Of a stretch of DNA of 5,522 nucleotides, positions 1 to 5,522 are shown piece after piece (within the stretch, counting starts at the first letter, position 1; each line of letters starts with the position of its first letter). This DNA is from Verrucomicrobiia bacterium (lineage in GTDB: Bacteria > Verrucomicrobiota > Verrucomicrobiia > Limisphaerales > Palsa-1400), in NCBI GenBank assembly GCA_025934545.1, contig JAICXV010000201.1, positions 1 through 5,522 on the forward strand, given 5' to 3'. The notes beneath the pieces are model-generated. The model was not told the DNA's origin, ran no database searches, and was given only the letters and a program-made list of their open reading frames with translations. Made by a program: the position numbers and the translations under genes.

Positions 1-827
1 GGTTCGCTGACCGGGGCAATAATTCCGATTTCCGCACCAGACGAATTCTCAAATGCCCAACGTTTCGCCGTCTCGGATTTGTTGGTGGGAACGACGGGTT
101 TCAACCGGAACCTCTTTTGCAGCCGTTCCAAAATCTCACGGCCGTGAACGACCAATTCTTTTTGCCAGGCCCGGCCGGAATCAAGCGGCATAAACTCGAT
201 AAAACGAAATGAGATGTTTTTCTTTTGCGCAAATTCGGCCAGTGCCTCGATTTCGTGATCGTTGATGCCGCGGATGATGACGGCGTTGACTTTTACTGGA
301 TTAAAACCAAGCTGCTGCGCCATTTCGATTCCATCGAGAACCTCCTGCAGACTGTCGCGCCCGGTGATCTTTTTAAAGTTGTCGCGGTCGAGGGAATCCA
401 TGCTGAAACTGATGCGCTGCAGGCCCGCATCGCGAAGGGCCTTCGCCTTTTGCGCGAAGAAAAAGCCGTTGGTGGTCATTGCCAAATCTTTGACGCCGTC
501 GATTTCCGCGATTTTTTCAACGAGCTTTTCCAGTTGTTGACGGAGCAAGGGTTCGCCGCCGGTCAGGCGAACTTTTTCGATGCCCATGTTCACCGAAACG
601 CGGACGATTCGTTCGATTTCTTCGAAGGTCAAAATGTTCGCCGACGAATGCCATTGCCGGACGATTTTTTGCGCGCCGTTTTTGACGAAGCGCGAGTGGT
701 AAAAATTAGCGGCGGCTTCGGTTTCGGGCAGGCAATACATGCACCGAAAATTGCAACGGTCCGTCACGCTGACGCGTAAATCGCGCAGAGTGCGGCCATG
801 CGAATCGATGAGCGCGCCAGAATGCAT
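1..827 (-). CDS. moaA: GTP 3',8-cyclase MoaA (radical SAM, molybdenum cofactor step 1), 3' end cut by window
   Basis: MoaA rearranges GTP to 3',8-cyclo-7,8-dihydro-GTP, the first step of molybdopterin synthesis in the cytoplasm, using radical SAM chemistry. 275 complete codons are visible. The SAM-cluster motif CNFRCMYC places Cys25, Cys29 and Cys32; the SAM-binding GGEP is at 90-93 in RLTGGEPLLR; TTNG is at 118-121, followed by a SMDSLD motif, all as in MoaA. The frame leaves the window at IAPVSE, just before the FCxxCNRLR-type second cluster expected in the family, so the GTP-binding cluster cannot be checked. The ATG at 827 is the only plausible start, because an in-frame TAA lies four codons upstream; no Shine-Dalgarno sequence precedes it. 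Between Cys32 and the LTFEE helix the protein is about 18 residues longer than E. coli MoaA as I recall it. It lies 73 bp after glgA on the same strand. The family call is firm. Confidence 0.96.
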   Translation of the reverse strand, partial: MHSGALIDSHGRTLRDLRVSVTDRCNFRCMYCLPETEAAANFYHSRFVKNGAQKIVRQWHSSANILTFEEIERIVRVSVNMGIEKVRLTGGEPLLRQQLEKLVEKIAEIDGVKDLAMTTNGFFFAQKAKALRDAGLQRISFSMDSLDRDNFKKITGRDSLQEVLDGIEMAQQLGFNPVKVNAVIIRGINDHEIEALAEFAQKKNISFRFIEFMPLDSGRAWQKELVVHGREILERLQKRFRLKPVVPTNKSETAKRWAFENSSGAEIGIIAPVSE

Positions 828-900
828 CTGAATCAGTTAATATATTGGACGAACAAGGTGAAAGCGAGTGGTCAATAGGCCGCGGCCAGTGCCTGGATAA
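828..900. other. glgA-moaA intergenic gap, no convincing terminator
   Basis: This 73-bp gap holds a perfect 10-bp palindrome GGCCGCGGCC (878-887), a short inverted repeat CCAG-GCA-CTGG read on the minus strand (886-896), the AT-rich TATATT stretch, and one copy of a split motif also found upstream of serS. The palindromes are short and no T-run follows them on the minus strand, so I do not call a Rho-independent terminator. Read-through from glgA into moaA therefore remains possible. Confidence 0.6.
839..844 (-). promoter_or_regulatory. Weak candidate -10 box (TATATT) for moaA
   Basis: TATATT on the minus strand ends 11 bases before the moaA ATG and differs from the sigma-70 consensus at one position. 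No good -35 hexamer lies 16-18 bases upstream; the nearest TTGACC is 25 bases away, which is too far. If used, it would give a leader of only a few bases. moaA could equally be transcribed by read-through from glgA. Confidence 0.25.
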
Positions 901-2367
901 TTAAACAAGCGCGGGTTCTCGAGCCGGAACGAGCCGACGGTAAACTTTCTCGTAAGCTTTCGCGGTGCGGTCCCACGAGAAATCTTTTTTGACGCCGTTG
1001 ATCCGATAGCGGCGTAGCAAGCGCTTATCGTCGTAAAGAACGAGCGCCTTGCGAATCGCTTTGGCCAGTGAGCGCACGGAGTATTCGGTGAACTTGATGC
1101 CATCAGCCTTTTCTTCGTTCTCGGAAATATCCGTGACGGAATCATCCAGACCGCCGGTGACGCGCACGATTGGAATCGTGCCGTAACGAAGGCTATACAT
1201 TTGGTTCAAGCCGCACGGTTCAAACCGCGAAGGCATGAGGAAGAAATCGCAACCCGCTTCAATCCGATGCGAAAGACCCTGGTCGAAGCCAATTTTCACA
1301 CCGCACTTGGTCGGGTAGCGTGCCGCCAATTTGGTATAAGCGCGCTCGTATTCTTTGCTGCCGCTGCCGAGCAGAACAAATTGCATGTTCGCCGCCAGCA
1401 TTTCTTCGAGGGCACCGAGTTGAATGTCGACACCTTTTTGTTCGGCCAAGCGCGTGACGCTGCCGAACAGAGGAATGTCTGGATCCGCTGGCAACCCCAT
1501 TTCTTTTTGCAAAGCCAGTTTCTCAGCTTCTTTGCCGGCGAACTTCTTCAAAGAATACGGATGGTCGAGATGCGGATTGTCGATCGTCTGCCATTCGTCG
1601 TAGTCCACGCCATTTAAAACACCGAGCAGCGCATTCTGCCGCTGCCGCAACGCGCCATCCAAACCGCAGCCGAATTGTTCGGTGGTGATTTCGCGCGCAT
1701 AACGCGGGCTGACAGTTGTGATCAAATCGGAGTACGAGATGCCGGCTTTGAGAAAATTAAACATGCCGTAGCCTTCAGCACCGTTCGGATTAAAGAAATC
1801 CGCGCTCAAATTTGTCACGGCGTATTTTTCTTTCGGAAAAATTCCCTGGTAAGCGAGATTATGAATGGTCAGGCAAGTGGGCGGCGCGTTGTGCCAGCCT
1901 TCGTGCCATTTTTGATTTAGGATTAAGAGCGGGACGAGCGCCGCCTGCCAGTCGTGCACATGCACGACGTCGAACGGTTCGGGCATATAACGCGCGAGGT
2001 TGACGACGGCTTTTGAGAAAAACGCGAAGCGCTCGGCGTTGTCGGGATAATCAACGCCCTTGTCGCTGTAAAGCGCGGTACGTTGATAGAAGTGTTTTTG
2101 GTCGATGAAATAAATCGTGAGCTGGTCTTCGAAATGGCGGGCGTAAACGTTGCCCTGTACATATTGATTGCCCAAGGGGAGATCGAGCTTCCAATCGAAC
2201 GGTTTTATTTCTGGGAAACGTTCGAGAATATTGGAGTAAAGGGGTGTGACGACGCTAACGTGGTGACCGTGCCGGGCGACGAATTTGCCCAGCGCGCCAA
2301 CCATATCGGCCAGCCCGCCGGACTTCGAATAGGGATGAACCTCACTACTCGCGAGCAGGATATTCAT
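901..2367 (-). CDS. glgA: Glycogen synthase (ADP-glucose type, GT5 family)
   Basis: GlgA transfers glucose from ADP-glucose to the non-reducing end of an alpha-1,4-glucan, the chain-elongating step of bacterial glycogen synthesis in the cytoplasm. The 488 residues match the usual bacterial length (about 477 in E. coli). The N-terminal GT5 Rossmann domain starts with the sugar-nucleotide loop KSGGLAD at 15-21, followed by VHVHDWQ (135-141), IHNLAYQG (168-175), TVSPRYA (218-224) and LNGVDYDEW (251-259). The C-terminal GT-B domain has SVTRLAEQKG with Arg306 and Lys311, and PSRFEPCGL with the conserved catalytic-region Glu383, then TGGLDDSV (404-411). All key residues I can check are present; Ser16 replaces the commoner Thr in KTGGLAD. 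The ATG at 2367 gives the canonical MNILLASSE N-terminus. It starts 13 bp after the serS stop with no clear Shine-Dalgarno sequence, so it probably depends on serS transcription and perhaps on coupled translation. Confidence 0.98.
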   Translation of the reverse strand: MNILLASSEVHPYSKSGGLADMVGALGKFVARHGHHVSVVTPLYSNILERFPEIKPFDWKLDLPLGNQYVQGNVYARHFEDQLTIYFIDQKHFYQRTALYSDKGVDYPDNAERFAFFSKAVVNLARYMPEPFDVVHVHDWQAALVPLLILNQKWHEGWHNAPPTCLTIHNLAYQGIFPKEKYAVTNLSADFFNPNGAEGYGMFNFLKAGISYSDLITTVSPRYAREITTEQFGCGLDGALRQRQNALLGVLNGVDYDEWQTIDNPHLDHPYSLKKFAGKEAEKLALQKEMGLPADPDIPLFGSVTRLAEQKGVDIQLGALEEMLAANMQFVLLGSGSKEYERAYTKLAARYPTKCGVKIGFDQGLSHRIEAGCDFFLMPSRFEPCGLNQMYSLRYGTIPIVRVTGGLDDSVTDISENEEKADGIKFTEYSVRSLAKAIRKALVLYDDKRLLRRYRINGVKKDFSWDRTAKAYEKVYRRLVPAREPALV

Positions 2368-2384
2368 GCTCGTTTGATTCTCAT
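2364..2384 (-). other. Six-codon mini-frame bridging serS stop and glgA start
   Basis: On the minus strand, ATG at 2384-2382 overlaps the serS TGA (2383-2381) as ATGA. The frame reads MRIKRA and stops at TGA 2366-2364, which overlaps the glgA ATG (2367-2365) again as ATGA. It could allow a ribosome ending serS to restart, translate six codons, and restart on glgA, which has no clear ribosome binding site. The arrangement is plain in the sequence; that it is translated is inference and it may be chance. Confidence 0.3.
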
Positions 2385-3682
2385 GCCGTGATCCGGTCTG
2401 TTTTCAAATACGGCTGCAAGGCCGCCGGAATCGTTACGCTTCCGTCCTCTTGTTGATACGTTTCCACCAGTGCGACGAAAAGTCGAGCGAGGGCCGTGCC
2501 GCTGCCGTTGAGGATGTGCGGGAATTTGTTTTCACCGGCTTCGTTTTTGTAACGAAGCGCCATACGGCGCGCCTGGAAATCTTCGCAGTTCGAACAACTC
2601 GAAACTTCCAAATATTGATTTTGGCCGGGTGCCCACACTTCGATGTCATAAGTCAGCGCGCTCGCGAAACCCATGTCGCCGGTGCAAAGTTGGACGACGC
2701 GGTAGTGGAGGCCGAGCAGTTGCAGGACTTTCTCAGCGTTCGCCAGAAGTTTTTCCAATTCGTCGTAACCGTTCTCTGGCTTCGTGATTTTGATCAATTC
2801 GACTTTGTCGAATTGGTGCACGCGGATCATGCCGCGCGTGCCGACACCGGCAGCGCCGGCTTCACCGCGGAAACACGGCGTATAAGCGCAATAATAAATT
2901 GGCAACTGCGCTTCTTTGAGAATCTCGTCACGATGGATGTTGGCGACTGGCGTTTCCGCCGTCGGGATCAAAAACAATTTTCCAAACGTGCTTGTGTCCG
3001 CGCCTTCCTGGACGCCGTAGTACTGATCGGCAAATTTGGGGAACTGTCCGACGCCGGTCATGCAATCGCGGTTGACCATGAACGGTGGCGACACTTCCGT
3101 GTATTTGTGCTCCGTCGTATGGAGATCGAGTAAGAACTGGATTAACGCGCGTTCGAGGCGGGCGCCCCAATTTGTATAAAGTAGAAAACCGCTCCCGGAG
3201 ATCTTCGATGCGCGCGCAAAATCGACCAGCTTGAGTTTCTCGCAAAGCTCGACGTGGGTCTTCGGTTTGAACTCAATGTTCGCCTTTTGTCCCCAAACAC
3301 GGATCTCTGGATTGTCTTCCGAAGTCTTACCAATTTTCACCTTTTCATTGGGCAGGTTCGGAATCTGCAATAAAACGGCCTCGAGCTTTTGTTCAGCCTC
3401 GGCGACTTGTTTATCGAGTTCGGAAATTTTGTCACCGATCTGGCGCGTTTCGGTTTTCTTGGCTTCGGCCTCGGCAGTTTTTTTCTGGCCCATCAATGCG
3501 CCGATTTCTTTGGAAACGCGATTACGCGTGGCCTTGAGCTGCTCGACTTCGTTGAGAATTTTGCGGCGCTGTTCGTCGAGCGCGAGAATCTCATCCAGCT
3601 TCTTTTCGTCGCCGGCATTGCGCGTCGCCAGCCGTTCGCGGACGAAATCGGTCTTTTCCCGGATCAATTTGATATCGAGCAT
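2381..3682 (-). CDS. serS: Seryl-tRNA synthetase (class II)
   Basis: SerS activates serine with ATP and charges tRNA-Ser; in organisms that have selenocysteine it also charges tRNA-Sec. The 433 residues are a normal bacterial length. The N-terminal part, about residues 27-105, is a charged Lys/Glu/Ala-rich segment that fits the long antiparallel coiled-coil arm binding the tRNA-Ser variable arm. The class II core follows: the serine-binding TAE at 241-243 in LIPTAETPV; motif 2 from FRGEAG (271-276) to RVHQFDKVE (287-295), with the ATP-binding arginine; SSCSNCEDFQARR at 361-373; and motif 3 with LNGSGTALAR (391-400), ending in IPAALQPYL. Nothing essential appears missing. The ATG at 3682 gives the canonical MLDIKLIRE start, so the start is secure although there is no Shine-Dalgarno sequence. 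A TATAAT box lies six bases upstream. glgA follows after 13 bp. Confidence 0.98.
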   Translation of the reverse strand: MLDIKLIREKTDFVRERLATRNAGDEKKLDEILALDEQRRKILNEVEQLKATRNRVSKEIGALMGQKKTAEAEAKKTETRQIGDKISELDKQVAEAEQKLEAVLLQIPNLPNEKVKIGKTSEDNPEIRVWGQKANIEFKPKTHVELCEKLKLVDFARASKISGSGFLLYTNWGARLERALIQFLLDLHTTEHKYTEVSPPFMVNRDCMTGVGQFPKFADQYYGVQEGADTSTFGKLFLIPTAETPVANIHRDEILKEAQLPIYYCAYTPCFRGEAGAAGVGTRGMIRVHQFDKVELIKITKPENGYDELEKLLANAEKVLQLLGLHYRVVQLCTGDMGFASALTYDIEVWAPGQNQYLEVSSCSNCEDFQARRMALRYKNEAGENKFPHILNGSGTALARLFVALVETYQQEDGSVTIPAALQPYLKTDRITA

Positions 3683-3688
3683 CGGCGC

Positions 3689-3717
3689 ATTATAGAAATG
3701 GACAGGTGAAAGGGAAA
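3689..3717 (-). promoter_or_regulatory. Probable serS promoter, implying a leaderless mRNA
   Basis: The minus strand carries a perfect TATAAT at 3694-3689, and six bases (GCGCCG) separate it from the serS ATG. Seventeen bases upstream of it is TTTCCC (3717-3712), a poor -35 match with three of six positions. Since transcription usually begins about six to eight bases after the -10 box, the first base would be at or next to the A of the ATG. The rest of the 57-bp gap (3683-3739) shows no clear terminator for the WD40 gene. Confidence 0.5.
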
Positions 3718-3739
3718 TTGAAAGTACAGCGACGCGAGG

Positions 3740-5522
3740 CTATTCAAATACCATGCGAAACGCTCCCGGTGGCGGCGGACGTTGCCCCGGCAATTTCTTG
3801 ATTTCATCCGGGTGGCCATAAATCTCCGGTTCCAATTGGTTGAGAGCCTCGATGTTTCGTTGGTCGACGCATCGTTGAAAATATTGCGGGATTGGCAATC
3901 CGCTCCATGGTGCAACCGCGCGGACGTCCGGTTCGGCAAAAAACCATCGCCCGAATACGTCCCACAAATCATTGGAGGTGGAGGCGAGCCGCGAGTTTCT
4001 TAATCTTTGGATGGCTTCAACCGGTGTCACTTCCATTGACCCGAGGCGATCTATGCGGCGCCCGGCCACGGCTTCGGCGAGATCGGCCAACCAATCTGGC
4101 GCGTCGGCTACAGGTGCGAGGTCCCAAAGTTGCAGATTTCTTTCTGAGCATGCTAACACCTGAGAACCATCTGCGTTGAACGTCGCTGATACGCTGCGCT
4201 CAAACGGTTTATCGACCGCGAGAAAGGGGCTGAGCGGAAGTCCAGTCGCGGCATCCCAAGCGCGAAACGTGTTGTCCTTCGCGACGGTCATCAGGCGTGT
4301 GCCGTTCGGGCTAAAAAGAGCAGAACTAACGGCCAGTTTATGCGCCAATTCCGGGCCGATTGCGGAGGCCGTTGCCAAATCCCAAAGCCTCGCGAGGCCG
4401 TCTGCGGACACGGTTATAATGCGCGAATTGTCAGGGTTAAATACGATCGAAGAAACCTCACCGGCGGGCTGCACTGGCGATCCCGCGATCCGTCCTGATT
4501 TGATTTCCCACACACCAACACGATCGCCGTAACTCACGGCGAGGCAGCGATTGTCGGGACTGAAAGCGATTGAGACAATCGTGTTGGCGAGATGCTTCTC
4601 AAAAATCTTCGCCTTCGTTTTTGCATTCTCAACCCGAATGTCACTGCCCAAGAAGGTAGCGGATAGTGACCGGTCACGGCTGAATGTTGTGCGAGGTTCA
4701 GCCGACACGGTTGAATGTGTCCTAATGACTTGCTGTCCCAACATAGAACCGGACACGAAGTAAGGGGCCTCCGAGCTGCCATCTCCGTCTTGCGTTACAG
4801 GATCGGTCGTCGGTCGATTTGTGCTGTGCGTGGATTCGAAAATCAATTGACCGGTTTTAGCGTCCCATGTTTTTTGTGCATACTCGGGAACTCGCTCAAT
4901 GACTCGCGGTAATGTGCTTTGTGTTGGTGTTGTTTCGCCGAGATAAGTTGCCAATTTTGTCAGCACCCGAGAACCATCGAGGTTAAAGGTGGCCGATTGA
5001 AAGAAGCCTTTGCTCATTTCGAAATGATCGAGTGCGACGGGAAGAGATTGCCCAATCTTCGCATTCCAAATGCGCGCAGTTCCGTCATCGGCCATCGTCA
5101 GAATTTTGAAACCATCGGGACTGAATGCGGCAACGGAAACCGCAAAGCCGTCATGCTGCATGGGCATCGCCAATGGCTGGCCGGTTTTGGTGTCCCAGAT
5201 TCGAGCGGTGCCGTCATCGGATGCTGTGACAATGCGGGATCCGTCCGGACTGAATATCGTAGATTCCACAGTATCGTCGTGATGCATGGGCGCACCAATC
5301 GCAACGCCGGTTCGTGCATCCCAAATTTGTGCGGTGTGATCTTCAGAAGCCGTGACGATTTTCGTTCCATCAACACTGAAACGCGCTGAATAAATAGTGT
5401 CTTTATGCTTGAGCGGGTTTTTCAGCAGTTCGACGCCTGTCTTAGCATCCCAAATTTTTGCTGTTTGACTGAAGCCGGCGGTAACGACGCGCGCTCCGTC
5501 GGAGCTAAATTCTGCCGCGTAA
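3740..5522 (-). CDS. Large WD40-repeat (beta-propeller) protein with conserved-looking C-terminal domain, 5' end cut by window
   Basis: The frame is open to the window edge; 593 residues are visible and it ends at TAG (3742-3740). The ATG at 5287 is internal, because in-frame WD40 repeats continue upstream of it. About ten blade-like repeats follow the pattern FSPDG... riVTAS.DgTAriWDakTG. Approximate visible residues are 1-43, 44-85, 86-130, 131-175, 176-226 (with an insertion), 280-316 (degenerate), 317-356, 357-398, 399-444 and 445-470. Residues 227-279 form a Ser/Thr/Pro-rich linker. A separate domain at about 471-593 begins PDWLADLAEAVAGRR, includes DLWDVFGRWFFAEPDVR, and ends in a proline-rich tail (RPPPPGAF). 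WD40 propellers are usually protein-binding scaffolds. In Planctomycetota and Verrucomicrobiota similar arrays and C-terminal modules are, as I recall, often joined to an N-terminal Ser/Thr kinase, which here would lie outside the window. No enzyme motif, signal peptide or membrane segment is visible. The partner and role are unknown. Confidence 0.9.
   Translation of the reverse strand, partial: YAAEFSSDGARVVTAGFSQTAKIWDAKTGVELLKNPLKHKDTIYSARFSVDGTKIVTASEDHTAQIWDARTGVAIGAPMHHDDTVESTIFSPDGSRIVTASDDGTARIWDTKTGQPLAMPMQHDGFAVSVAAFSPDGFKILTMADDGTARIWNAKIGQSLPVALDHFEMSKGFFQSATFNLDGSRVLTKLATYLGETTPTQSTLPRVIERVPEYAQKTWDAKTGQLIFESTHSTNRPTTDPVTQDGDGSSEAPYFVSGSMLGQQVIRTHSTVSAEPRTTFSRDRSLSATFLGSDIRVENAKTKAKIFEKHLANTIVSIAFSPDNRCLAVSYGDRVGVWEIKSGRIAGSPVQPAGEVSSIVFNPDNSRIITVSADGLARLWDLATASAIGPELAHKLAVSSALFSPNGTRLMTVAKDNTFRAWDAATGLPLSPFLAVDKPFERSVSATFNADGSQVLACSERNLQLWDLAPVADAPDWLADLAEAVAGRRIDRLGSMEVTPVEAIQRLRNSRLASTSNDLWDVFGRWFFAEPDVRAVAPWSGLPIPQYFQRCVDQRNIEALNQLEPEIYGHPDEIKKLPGQRPPPPGAFRMVFE
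3743..4111 (-). other. Region encoding the C-terminal non-WD40 domain of the propeller protein
   Basis: After the last WD motif (LQLWDLAP) the repeat pattern stops and about 120 residues of different character follow. They include a predicted helical stretch with DWLADLAEAVAGRR, then a segment with LWDVFGRWFFAEPDVRAVAP and IPQYFQRCVDQRN, then a proline-rich end. The hydrophobic and aromatic pattern suggests a folded helical domain. I recall similar tails on other WD40 proteins of the Verrucomicrobiota/Planctomycetota group but know no assigned function. Confidence 0.6.
4112..5521 (-). repeat. Degenerate tandem repeats of about 120-140 bp encoding WD40 blades
   Basis: The coding strand repeats with a period of about 120-140 bp, marked by recurring codons for DG, VTAS and IWDAKTG. 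Four regular units span 5521-4997. A disrupted stretch lies at 4996-4574, and four further units lie at 4573-4112. Units 2 and 3 (5392-5132) are among the most alike, roughly half identical in protein. The divergence between units points to old duplications rather than recent expansion. Confidence 0.85.

Noticed and set aside
225..779. A 184-codon plus-strand frame opposite moaA
   Set aside because: It is antisense to a clear MoaA with all N-terminal motifs, its Phe- and Asp-rich composition is typical of a shadow frame, and it resembles no family I know.
878..896. Palindrome GGCCGCGGCC and adjacent short inverted repeat as a glgA terminator
   Set aside because: The stems are four to five base pairs and no T-run follows on the minus strand.
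2450..3133. A 227-codon plus-strand frame opposite serS
   Set aside because: It lies fully inside serS, whose catalytic motifs are intact, and shows no domain pattern, so it is a by-product of codon bias.
3231..3709. Two overlapping plus-strand frames opposite the serS N-terminus
   Set aside because: Their Ser- and Phe-rich products mirror the Lys/Glu-rich coiled-coil arm of SerS read on the other strand.
5285..5287. ATG as the start of the WD40 gene
   Set aside because: The same frame continues upstream to the window edge with two further WD40 blades, so this is an internal methionine.
4919..5389. A 156-codon plus-strand frame opposite the WD40 repeats
   Set aside because: Its internal repetition simply mirrors the WD40 repeats on the coding strand.
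4112..5521. The roughly 130-bp repeat period as a CRISPR or non-coding tandem array
   Set aside because: The frame is open throughout and the period matches WD40 blades in the encoded protein; the units are divergent, unlike CRISPR repeats.

Overview
The window holds four genes, all on the minus strand and closely packed. In transcription order they are a WD40-repeat protein (5' end beyond the window), seryl-tRNA synthetase (serS), ADP-glucose-type glycogen synthase (glgA) and GTP 3',8-cyclase (moaA, 3' end beyond the window). There are no RNA genes, insertion sequences, CRISPR arrays or gene-free stretches over 300 bases. The only non-coding gaps are 73 bp (828-900), 13 bp (2368-2380) and 57 bp (3683-3739). 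The long open frames on the plus strand are antisense shadows of these genes.

Organism: a bacterium of moderate GC. A large WD40 protein next to housekeeping genes, a C-terminal module with a W-L-x-D-L-A-E-A-V-A-G-R-R signature, and gene starts without Shine-Dalgarno sequences all suggest the Planctomycetota/Verrucomicrobiota group, perhaps a soil Verrucomicrobiota. This is inference from remembered family patterns, not from a search.

Layout: 3740-5522 encodes at least 593 residues with about ten WD40 blade-like repeats followed by a C-terminal domain of about 120 residues. A 57-bp gap then carries a perfect TATAAT hexamer only six bases before the serS ATG, so serS may be transcribed without a leader. 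serS (2381-3682) is followed 13 bp later by glgA (901-2367). A six-codon mini-frame bridges this junction, overlapping both the serS stop and the glgA start as ATGA. After 73 bp, moaA begins at 827 and runs off the window just before its expected C-terminal iron-sulfur motif.

How the genes fit together: serS and glgA are probably co-transcribed, and moaA may be read through or use its own weak promoter. Their roles (tRNA charging, glycogen synthesis, molybdenum cofactor synthesis) are not one pathway, so this looks like a housekeeping cluster rather than a dedicated system. I see no convincing undescribed system. The least explained parts are the WD40 protein, the mini-frame junction, and a split motif shared upstream of serS and moaA.
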